A stretch of DNA of 7,750 bases from Prevotella sp. Lineage in GTDB: Bacteria > Bacteroidota > Bacteroidia > Bacteroidales > Bacteroidaceae. Position numbers and translations under genes: made by a program. Below the pieces are notes generated by a model. It searched no databases. It was not told the origin of the DNA and saw nothing but the letters and a program-made list of their open reading frames with translations. Of the stretch, positions 1 through 5,625 are shown one piece after another. Position 1 is the stretch's first letter. The number at the start of each line of letters is the position of its first letter. The stretch is taken from assembly GCA_017541365.1 (NCBI GenBank), contig JAFXZF010000067.1, forward strand, positions 1 through 7,750, read 5' to 3'.

Positions 1-387
1 CAGGCACAATCACCCAGAGGTAATAATAATTTTCAACTTTCAATTCTCAATTTTCAATTTGACGGCAGCTTCGCAGCCGTCATAATCTCGGCACTTTTTT
101 TCGCTGGCGTACATTTCAATCCAGCACAGATGCCCCATGCCTTTATCGTAGGCTGCTTGTTAGGTTGGCTCTTTGTGCGCACCAATAGCATCGTGCCTGG
201 CTTCATCCTCCATTGGATAAACAACTCTGCCGCATACGTAGCAGTAAAGATGTTTCCACACATGCCGATGGATGCTCCCTTGGTTAGTTACTTTGGTTCT
301 ACAGCGGCAGTAGTGCAGGCAGTTGTCTGCTCACTCATGATTGCCCTGCCTGCCCTCTATCAACTCAATAGAGTGCTGAAGAAATAA
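1..387 (+). CDS. CPBP family intramembrane metalloprotease, C-terminal part (5' end outside window)
   Basis: The frame is open from base 1 to the TAA at 385-387, giving 128 visible residues with the start outside the window. Two of the three CPBP (Abi/CAAX protease-like) motifs are visible: FxxxH as FAGVH at fragment residues 34-38, followed by FNPAQMP, and HxxxN as HWINN at 71-75. The first motif (EExxxR) would lie upstream of the window. Hydrophobic segments around residues 24-38, 47-70 and 97-118 fit membrane helices. Members are integral membrane proteins; the His, Asn and Glu residues are thought to form the active site, and substrates are mostly unknown. A run at residues 10-20 (roughly FQLSILNFQF) is encoded by 7-bp repeats identical in style to those in the non-coding DNA here. 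It falls in the linker between the expected motif-1 helix and the motif-2 helix. The family call is solid; the substrate is unknown. Confidence 0.86.
   Translation, partial: QAQSPRGNNNFQLSILNFQFDGSFAAVIISALFFAGVHFNPAQMPHAFIVGCLLGWLFVRTNSIVPGFILHWINNSAAYVAVKMFPHMPMDAPLVSYFGSTAAVVQAVVCSLMIALPALYQLNRVLKK
30..60 (+). repeat. 7-bp tandem repeat inside the CPBP coding region
   Basis: Four consecutive 7-bp units start at 30, 37, 44 and 51 (TTTTCAA, CTTTCAA, TTCTCAA, TTTTCAA), followed by TTT. The tract reads through in the CPBP frame. In this orientation none of the three frames contains a stop; the reverse complement has TGA in every frame. The same unit type occurs in non-coding DNA at 5598-5625 and 7319-7346. 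Confidence 0.85.
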
Positions 388-402
388 TAGTATTATTATA
401 CG

Positions 403-438
403 AATAAAGGCTGGAACCTTTTGGTTTCAGCCTTTATT
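403..438. terminator. Bidirectional intrinsic terminator between convergent genes
   Basis: Bases 403-418 pair with 423-438 through 16 pairs (one G-T) around a TTTT loop. The outer ten pairs are AATAAAGGCT with AGCCTTTATT. The A/T-rich outer stem leaves T-rich tracts on both strands, so it can end the CPBP transcript and the minus-strand gene cluster. The WbqC stop codon (427-429) lies in one arm, so the last WbqC codons are part of the terminator. Confidence 0.88.
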
Positions 439-1095
439 GTTTCTTAGATAGAGTATGGTCTCTGGTCCCTCGTTGAAAAGAAGGTCAAGGATGGAGAGAC
501 CAGAGATAAAGCCGTGACGACGTTGGAAGGTTTGGTAGTAATGAACGGGAACGTGAACGGGAACGTGAACAACTCTTCCCCCTTGTGGTGGAGTTGAGGG
601 GAGGCTCGTTAGTTTTATTTCTTTCTTTGCCCCGATTAAATCCAGCATTTTCCTCATTATGGCAAGATTATAGTCGAAGAGGTGCTGCCAGTTGTTAGCC
701 TTGAAGGTTTCCTCATCAAAGAAAGGGTAGATGTCATCCTTATAGTAATCAAAAAATGGTGACATACCGTAAGCACTCTTCAGTGCCTCCCAGTGCTGAT
801 GACGCCAGTTGCCATGCTCGCTGACGAGAACCTCCTTAACGTTAACCTTAACCTTAACTTCTTGAACTAGCGCGTCAGCGCGACTTGAACCTCCTTGAAC
901 CAGAGCCGCAGGCTCGTTTGAACTCCTTGAACCGCGAAGCTCTCGTCCCTTCGTCGTGACGGGCACCGTCAGTATCTGCTTACCATTCGCCGTTGCTATC
1001 TCGCAACGGTTACGAGAAGTTTGTTTGATGTAGCTCTCGTGAGCATCAATATACACGGTTTCATCGGTACTGAACAATTGCCTGTACCAATCCAC
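427..1095 (-). CDS. WbqC family protein (glycan-biosynthesis-associated), start uncertain
   Basis: Family signatures: IDAHESYIKQTSRNRCEIA at about residues 16-34, NWRHQHWEALKSAYG at 96-110 followed by SPFFDYYKDDIYPFF, and the C-terminal YYQTFQRRHGF..LSILDLLFNEGPETILYL. WbqC proteins are cytosolic and often associated with polysaccharide or O-antigen genes; their chemistry is poorly defined. GTG at 1093-1095 is the only ATG/GTG/TTG available, but it is probably not the true N-terminus. The frame continues upstream and encodes VLHTTYFGS directly before VDWYRQLF, matching the usual WbqC N-terminus (hydrophobic-P-TTYFG-type). The frame stays open back to 1206 without an ATG, GTG or TTG; ATC at 1125-1123 would give the usual length. 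Two in-frame repeat tracts interrupt the family pattern, at residues ~51-86 and 175-185. It is the last gene of the minus-strand cluster. Confidence 0.82.
   Translation of the reverse strand: MDWYRQLFSTDETVYIDAHESYIKQTSRNRCEIATANGKQILTVPVTTKGRELRGSRSSNEPAALVQGGSSRADALVQEVKVKVNVKEVLVSEHGNWRHQHWEALKSAYGMSPFFDYYKDDIYPFFDEETFKANNWQHLFDYNLAIMRKMLDLIGAKKEIKLTSLPSTPPQGGRVVHVPVHVPVHYYQTFQRRHGFISGLSILDLLFNEGPETILYLRNNKG
541..570 (-). repeat. 6-bp tandem repeat in WbqC coding region (VHVPVHVPVH)
   Basis: Five 6-bp units alternate RTGAAC and GGGAAC on the plus strand. Read from the minus strand they encode a Val-His/Val-Pro alternation directly before the conserved YYQTF. The region is normally a variable linker in the family. 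The unit has a constant GAAC with two variable bases. Confidence 0.8.
835..947 (-). repeat. Composite in-frame repeat tract in WbqC (stem-loops, GTTCAAG motifs, 6-bp repeats)
   Basis: On the coding strand, GTTCAAG motifs alternate with small palindromes, followed by four GTTAAG-type 6-bp units (835-858). Palindromes on the plus strand are GAGCC-GCA-GGCTC at 903-915 and GCGC-GTCA-GCGC at 870-881. The tract encodes about 36 residues (~51-86), ending VQEVKVKVNVKE. It lies between LTVPVTTKG and VLVSEHGNW, where WbqC proteins normally have a short loop. Two blocks are shared with the helicase tract at 2844-2998. Confidence 0.85.
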
Positions 1096-1151
1096 ACTGC
1101 CGAAATATGTTGTATGTAAAACGATAACGTGTTGTACGTTTAAAAGAGTAG

Positions 1152-3101
1152 TTACTTCTTTTTCTTTGGTCTGCGACGAGCCCAGCCCTCTTCCTGTCCA
1201 AGCATCTCAAAGAGAGCCTTGCGTTCATCAAAGGCTTTCTTGCGAGCCGCATTGTCACGTCCCCTGCGAGTGGATTCCGTATTGTCAGGCTGAAAGTCTT
1301 TGCTCTTGCCCTGTGGACGAGCCTTCTTCTCGCTATCCTCCCTGCACGTTACTTTCTTGTTGTGATAAAAAGCGTGGCTGAGTGCCTTGATAACTTTCTT
1401 GGCATCCTTGGTGGGCACTTCGATGAGACAGAATGTAGGCATGATGTCGATATGTCCCACATCCTGCCTGCCTGGCACGTTGCGATTGATAAACTGCATC
1501 ACCTCGCCAGGGAAGAAACGGTCGTTTCTGCCAAGGTTGATGAAGAGTTTGGTATAACCCTTCTGCACTCCCTCGCGCGGTTTCTTTGCTTTCCAGTCCG
1601 TGCCGCCTTTGTCCTTCTTTTCCTTCTTGCTGAGCACCACCTCCTCTATCTCTGGAGCATTGGCATAATACTGCAGGAAGCGGCCAAACTCGCGGCTCAC
1701 CACCTTCTTGAGTATCTCCTCCTTATCCACATACTCGAAGTGGCGGCGTATCTCCGTCATGAAAGGCTCTATCTGCTCATCGTCAACGTCAGTTTTCTCG
1801 ATTTCATCGATAGCGCGAAACAGTTGCTTAGTACATATCTCCTCTGCCGTAGGTATCCTGCCTGCCACGAAAGTCTTGCCGATAATCTTCTCCACCTCGC
1901 GCACCTTGTGGCGCTCACGGCTGTGTATGATGGCGATGGACGTACCCTTCTTGCCTGCCCTGCCCGTTCTGCCTGAGCGATGGGTGTATGACTCGGTGTC
2001 ATCAGGCATGGAGTAGTTGATGACGTGCGTGAGGTCGTTGACATCCAAACCACGTGCCGCCACGTCTGTTGCCACGAGGAGTTGTGTCAGGTGATTGCGG
2101 AAGCGCTGCATCGCCAGGTCACGCTGCTGCTGCGACAGGTCGCCATGCAGAGCCTCAGCGTTATATCCCTCCTTGATGAGTTTGTCGGCAATCTCCTGTG
2201 TCTCTATCTTTGTTCTGCAGAATATGATGCCGTATATCCTCGGATTATAGTCCACCACACGTTTCAGTGCGAGGTATTTGTCCTTGGCGTTCACCATATA
2301 ATATATATGGTTGACGTTCTCCGCCCCCTCGTTGCGCGAACCCACCACTATCTCCTCATGGTTACTGAGGTATTTCTTCGCCACCTTCTCCACCTCCTTG
2401 CTCATCGTAGCAGAGAAGAGCAACGTCTGGTGTTCCTCTGGCAGAGCCTCAAAGATGGTGTTGATGCTATCCGAGAAACCCATGTTGAGCATCTCGTCCG
2501 CCTCGTCGAGCACTATATGGCTCACACCGTCGAGGTGTACCTTGCCACGTTCCATGAGGTCTATGAGTCTGCCTGGCGTCGCCACTATTATCTGTGCGCC
2601 GTGTCTTAGCGAGCGTATCTGGTCGCTGATGCTCGTCCCACCATACACCGCCACGATGTTGATGCCCTTGAGGTACTTGGAGAAGTCACGCAGGTCGTCC
2701 GTTATCTGCAGACACAGTTCTCGTGTGGGGGATAGCACAATAGCCTGCGTTGTGCGGTCTTTGGCGTTTATCCTCTGCAGCAGTGGCAGTCCGAATGCCG
2801 CCGTCTTGCCCGTACCCGTCTGTGCCAGGGCTATGAGGTCCTTGTTAACGTTAACCTTAACCTTAACCTTAACTTCTTGCTCCTCTTGAACCTTTGCTCC
2901 GAGCTTGCTCGCCTGAGCACCTACTGGAGCGCAAGAGCCTTCAAACTCTTGAACCAGAGCCGCAGACTCGCTTGAACTCTCTTGAACTCCTTGAACCAAG
3001 AAAGGTATCACCGCCTCCTGCACGGGCATGGGCTGTTCAAAGCCAAGCTCATCGATGGCGTGGCATATTTCAGGTATTATACCCAGTTCTTCAAAACTCA
3101 T
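1152..3101 (-). CDS. DEAD-box ATP-dependent RNA helicase with DbpA-like RNA-binding domain
   Basis: This 649-residue protein shows all core motifs: the Q-motif region with Gln28, AQTGTGKT (93-100, Walker A), PTRELCLQ (125-132), TPGR (175-178), DEAD (199-202), SAT (230-232), VATDVAARGLD (343-353) and HRSGRTGR (374-381). Residues ~516-588, starting YTKLFINLGRNDRFFPGEVMQFI, resemble the DbpA RNA-binding domain, followed by a Lys/Arg-rich tail. It should unwind RNA with ATP in ribosome assembly, cold response or mRNA decay (DeaD/CsdA- or DbpA-type). ATG at 3101 places the Q motif at the normal distance. It lies 50 bp downstream of RNase R on the same strand, which fits joint RNA decay. An insertion of ~49 residues (38-86) separates IPFLVQG from DLIALAQTGTGKT; other DEAD proteins usually have only a residue or two there. 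The exact paralogue (deaD, rhlE or dbpA) is not resolvable. Confidence 0.95.
   Translation of the reverse strand: MSFEELGIIPEICHAIDELGFEQPMPVQEAVIPFLVQGVQESSSESAALVQEFEGSCAPVGAQASKLGAKVQEEQEVKVKVKVNVNKDLIALAQTGTGKTAAFGLPLLQRINAKDRTTQAIVLSPTRELCLQITDDLRDFSKYLKGINIVAVYGGTSISDQIRSLRHGAQIIVATPGRLIDLMERGKVHLDGVSHIVLDEADEMLNMGFSDSINTIFEALPEEHQTLLFSATMSKEVEKVAKKYLSNHEEIVVGSRNEGAENVNHIYYMVNAKDKYLALKRVVDYNPRIYGIIFCRTKIETQEIADKLIKEGYNAEALHGDLSQQQRDLAMQRFRNHLTQLLVATDVAARGLDVNDLTHVINYSMPDDTESYTHRSGRTGRAGKKGTSIAIIHSRERHKVREVEKIIGKTFVAGRIPTAEEICTKQLFRAIDEIEKTDVDDEQIEPFMTEIRRHFEYVDKEEILKKVVSREFGRFLQYYANAPEIEEVVLSKKEKKDKGGTDWKAKKPREGVQKGYTKLFINLGRNDRFFPGEVMQFINRNVPGRQDVGHIDIMPTFCLIEVPTKDAKKVIKALSHAFYHNKKVTCREDSEKKARPQGKSKDFQPDNTESTRRGRDNAARKKAFDERKALFEMLGQEEGWARRRPKKKK
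2844..2998 (-). repeat. Composite in-frame repeat tract between Q motif and Walker A of the helicase
   Basis: Coding strand: several GTTCAAG motifs, an imperfect palindrome (plus strand 2958-2970, GAGCC-GCA-GACTC), a palindrome CGAGC-TT-GCTCG at 2900-2911, then five 6-bp units at 2844-2873 (GTTAAC twice and CTTAAC three times on the plus strand). The product is rich in VQE, Ser and Ala and ends EVKVKVKVNVN. The order of parts is the same as in the WbqC tract. Confidence 0.87.
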
Positions 3102-3114
3102 CTATTTCCTTTTT

Positions 3115-3151
3115 AACTGTGAACTGTGAACTGTGAATTGTGAATTGTGAA
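3115..3151. repeat. 7-bp tandem repeat between RNase R and helicase genes
   Basis: AACTGTG occurs three times (3115, 3122, 3129) and AATTGTG twice (3136, 3143), then a diverging unit begins at 3150 and runs into the RNase R stop codon (3152-3154). The tract fills most of the 50-bp spacer between two co-directional genes. It is related to the 7-bp units at 4481-4515 and 7450-7477. Confidence 0.9.
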
Positions 3152-5473
3152 TTATTCCACTATCGTAAAGTCCAGTTGTTTTTTCTCCAAGTTTGCCTTT
3201 GCCACCTTTATGCGCACCTCGTCGCCCAGTTGGTAGCGGTTATGATGGCGACGGCCCACGAGGCAGAAGTTTTTCTCGTCAAACTCATAGTAGTCGTCCT
3301 TCAAGTCATGTATCGCTATCATACCCTCGCAGTGATTTTCATCGATTTCAGCGTATATTCCGTGGCTTGTGATACCCGATACGTGAGCATCATACTCCTC
3401 GCCGAGGTGTTCGCCCATAAACTCCACCATCTTGTACTTTATAGAGTCACGCTCAGCATTAGCCGCCACCTGTTCCATCTGGCTGGAGTGCTCGCACAGT
3501 TCCTCGTAATAGTTCTGGTTGGCACTCTTTCCTCCCTCCTCGTAGCGTGTCAGCAGTCTGTGCACCATAGTGTCGGGATAGCGTCGTATGGGCGACGTGA
3601 AGTGGGTGTAGTAGTCAAATGCCAGTCCGAAGTGCCCTATGTTGTGCGTGCTATACTTCGCCTTCATCATCGCTTTCAGCGCCACGAGCTGTATGGCGTT
3701 GCTCTCTGCCCTACCCTCAAACTCATCCATCAGCGCATTGAGAGCACGTGCCGTAGCGCCCTTGGTGCTCGTTGACTTCATCCTATATCCGAAGCGCACC
3801 ACAAACTGTTTCAGCTGTTCCATCTTGATAGGGTCAGGATTGTCGTGCACGCGGTATGGCAGTGTCTTCGCCTTCTTACCCTTAGGCACCTTTCCCACGC
3901 TCTCCGCCACCGTCTTGTTGGCTATGAGCATAAACTCCTCTATGAGTTTGTTGGCATCCTTTGAACGCTTGAAATATACCCTTGTCGGCTTGCCCTTCTC
4001 ATCGATGTCGAAGCGCATCTCCTCGCGGTCAAACTTCACCGAACCGTTCTTAAATCTCCTTGCCCTTAGTTTCTTGGCGAGGGCATCGAGGGTTATGAGT
4101 TCCTTGGCATATTCGCCCTCATACTCTTTTTTCTTTGGTGCAGGCTCGCCTGTGCCGTCCTTCACCCCGTTCCTCTCCAGTATCTCCTGCACCTCTTCGT
4201 AGCAGAAGCGGCGGTCGCTCCTTATCACCGTGTGCACTATGCGGTAGTCCTTTATCTCCGCCTCCTCGTCCATGGTGAATATCACCGAGTACGCCAGTTT
4301 GTCCTCGTCAGGCCTCAGCGAACAGATGTAGTTGCACAGCCTCTCAGGCAACATCGGTATCGTCCTGTCCACGAGGTATATGCTCGTAGCCCTCTTCTGC
4401 GCCTCCTTATCGATTATCGATCCCTCCGTCACGTAGTGGCTCACGTCAGCGATGTGCACGCCAACCTCATAAAGTTTTTTCAGTTCACAGTGCTCAGTGC
4501 TCAGTTCACAGTTAGAGTTATCGTTAAGGTTATGGTTAAGGTTATGGTTATGGTTATCGTTATGGTTATGGTTATCGTTAAGGTTAAGGTTAAGGTTATG
4601 GTTAAGGTTAACCTCCCTTATACTCAGTGCATCGTCAAAATCCTTGGCATCATGCGGATCTATCGTACATGTGAATACCCCACGAAAATCCTCTCTGCGG
4701 TCTATCTCCTCCTGTGTTATCACGTCGCTTATCTTGTTGGCGGCATCCTCCACAGCCTGCGGGTATTTATATGGCAGTCCATACTGAGCCAGTATAGCAT
4801 TCATCTCAGCGTTGTTTTCGCCCATTTCACCGAGTATATCCACCACTTCCGCCAGTATGTTGCGGTGCTCGGCATCAGGCCATGCCACCACCTTCACCAC
4901 GGCGCGGTCGTTGGTCTTGCCGCCCTTGAGTTTCGACTTAGGTATTATGATACTCATCGCCAGCGGCTCCTGAGGTATGAGGAATGCGAGGTCGCTGTCC
5001 ACCTCCAGCCTGCCCACAAACTGTTCCTTCTTTCTCTCTATAATCTCTATCACCTGTGCCTCGCGTATATGGCTGCGTCGGCGTGCCATCATGCAGAAGC
5101 GCACCCTGTCGCCCGTCAGAGCCCACAGTGAGTTTCTCTCCGCCACGAATATAGGTTTCTCACTACCCACTGGCGTCACCGTATTACGTCCGTTGGCCTT
5201 AGCCTGGAACACGCCCTCCATCACCTGTGTGCTGTCCGCCAGTTTGTACGATGAGTCCGTCACTTTTACCAGGTAGTCATCCCATGCCATCTCCTCCATG
5301 ATGTCGATGGCGAGCATCTTCATGGGGTGCGTGTCGAGCTTCAACTGTCTGAACACTTCCTTAAACGATACCACCTGTCCCGGACGGCTGTTAAAGAACG
5401 CCTCCAGTTTCTCTGCCAACAGCGGCCTCGTGATTCTCTTGCCGCCCTTCTTTTCTCTTGTTTTCTTTCCCAT
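3152..5473 (-). CDS. rnr: Ribonuclease R (RNB/S1 exoribonuclease)
   Basis: This 773-residue protein has the RNase R order: N-terminal winged-helix region (~14-75), two cold-shock domains (~85-240), RNB catalytic domain (~260-600) and S1 domain (~690-770). The catalytic cluster IDPHDAKDFDDA has Asp272, Asp278, Asp280 and Asp281, the Mg2+-binding residues of the family. HFTSPIRRYPD at 624-634 is the other conserved RNB segment. It degrades RNA 3'-to-5', including structured RNA, and acts in mRNA and rRNA quality control. AGGAG lies just 2 bases before the ATG at 5473, an unusually recognisable but tightly spaced ribosome site. Odd feature: residues ~288-333 are a repeat-encoded Asn-rich run (NLNHNLNLN... 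then CELSTEHCEL), placed between DDALSIRE and LYEVGVHIADVSHYV. Most RNase R proteins have only a short turn there. All catalytic residues are intact, so activity is expected. Confidence 0.96.
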   Translation of the reverse strand: MGKKTREKKGGKRITRPLLAEKLEAFFNSRPGQVVSFKEVFRQLKLDTHPMKMLAIDIMEEMAWDDYLVKVTDSSYKLADSTQVMEGVFQAKANGRNTVTPVGSEKPIFVAERNSLWALTGDRVRFCMMARRRSHIREAQVIEIIERKKEQFVGRLEVDSDLAFLIPQEPLAMSIIIPKSKLKGGKTNDRAVVKVVAWPDAEHRNILAEVVDILGEMGENNAEMNAILAQYGLPYKYPQAVEDAANKISDVITQEEIDRREDFRGVFTCTIDPHDAKDFDDALSIREVNLNHNLNLNLNDNHNHNDNHNHNLNHNLNDNSNCELSTEHCELKKLYEVGVHIADVSHYVTEGSIIDKEAQKRATSIYLVDRTIPMLPERLCNYICSLRPDEDKLAYSVIFTMDEEAEIKDYRIVHTVIRSDRRFCYEEVQEILERNGVKDGTGEPAPKKKEYEGEYAKELITLDALAKKLRARRFKNGSVKFDREEMRFDIDEKGKPTRVYFKRSKDANKLIEEFMLIANKTVAESVGKVPKGKKAKTLPYRVHDNPDPIKMEQLKQFVVRFGYRMKSTSTKGATARALNALMDEFEGRAESNAIQLVALKAMMKAKYSTHNIGHFGLAFDYYTHFTSPIRRYPDTMVHRLLTRYEEGGKSANQNYYEELCEHSSQMEQVAANAERDSIKYKMVEFMGEHLGEEYDAHVSGITSHGIYAEIDENHCEGMIAIHDLKDDYYEFDEKNFCLVGRRHHNRYQLGDEVRIKVAKANLEKKQLDFTIVE
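4481..4515 (-). repeat. 7-bp tandem repeat inside the RNase R coding region
   Basis: Five 7-bp units on the plus strand start at 4481, 4488, 4495, 4502 and 4509 (CAGTTCA, CAGTGCT, CAGTGCT, CAGTTCA, CAGTTAG). On the coding strand they give NCELSTEHCEL. The same unit (TGAACTG when reversed) forms the non-coding array at 3115-3151. In the RNase R frame the tract is open, while both other frames hit TGA. Confidence 0.85.
4517..4612 (-). repeat. Sixteen-unit 6-bp repeat in RNase R encoding an Asn-alternating run
   Basis: Sixteen uninterrupted 6-bp units on the plus strand have a constant GTTA followed by AG, TG, TC or AC. On the coding strand each unit ends TAAC, so every second residue is Asn, alternating with Leu, His, Asp or Val. 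The orientation is opposite to the related arrays in the helicase and WbqC genes, although all three genes lie on the same strand. Confidence 0.95.
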
Positions 5474-5497
5474 AACTCCTATTACTTTGTACGAAAC

Positions 5498-5590
5498 GTC
5501 ACTTCGTGACTACGATACGCCTTCGGCTACGATACGCTGACGCTACGATACGGGGCTAAAGCCCCTACAATACGTCACTTCGTGACTACG
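5498..5590. repeat. Intergenic array of five tiny stem-loops separated by TACGATACG
   Basis: Between the S41 protease and RNase R genes, five short palindromes are separated by a 9-bp spacer (TACGATACG at 5511, 5528 and 5544; TACAATACG at 5566). The palindromes are GTCAC-TTC-GTGAC (5498-5510 and again 5574-5586), GCC-TTC-GGC (5519-5527), CGCTGACGC (5535-5543) and GGGGC-TAAA-GCCCC (5552-5565). A final TACG ends the array at 5590. It is expected to be transcribed if the genes form one operon, and could then influence termination or mRNA stability. No coding potential is apparent. Confidence 0.9.
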
Positions 5591-5597
5591 AAAACTG

Positions 5598-5625
5598 TCA
5601 ATTTTCAATTTTCAATTATCAATTT
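5598..5625. repeat. 7-bp tandem repeat overlapping the 3' end of the S41 protease gene
   Basis: Four 7-bp units (TCAATTT, TCAATTT, TCAATTA, TCAATTT) start at 5598, 5605, 5612 and 5619. The first bases of the second unit, reversed, are the TGA stop of the S41 gene (5605-5607). The last codons of the gene (IIEN) are also repeat-encoded. Confidence 0.9.

Noticed and set aside
1061..1258. Minus-strand open frame between helicase and WbqC
   Set aside because: It overlaps the helicase 3' end and WbqC 5' end in a third frame, with an Arg-rich translation lacking any family signature.
2025..2609. Long plus-strand open frames across the helicase, RNase R and S41 genes
   Set aside because: They are antisense to genes with complete conserved motifs, and their translations show no recognisable domain and have antisense-type composition.
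2844..2998. Intein or self-splicing intron in the helicase
   Set aside because: The tract is about 50 residues of low-complexity repeat with no splicing motifs (no N-terminal Cys/Ser block or His-Asn end) and no intron-like core.
4517..4612. Telomere-like GTTAAG/GTTATG repeats as a chromosome end or replication origin
   Set aside because: The array is internal to an intact RNase R frame, is flanked by conserved domain sequence on both sides, and has no terminal hairpin or origin-box pattern.
5498..5590. CRISPR array
   Set aside because: The constant unit is only 9 bp and the variable parts are short palindromes rather than 25-40 bp unique spacers; no cas genes are present.
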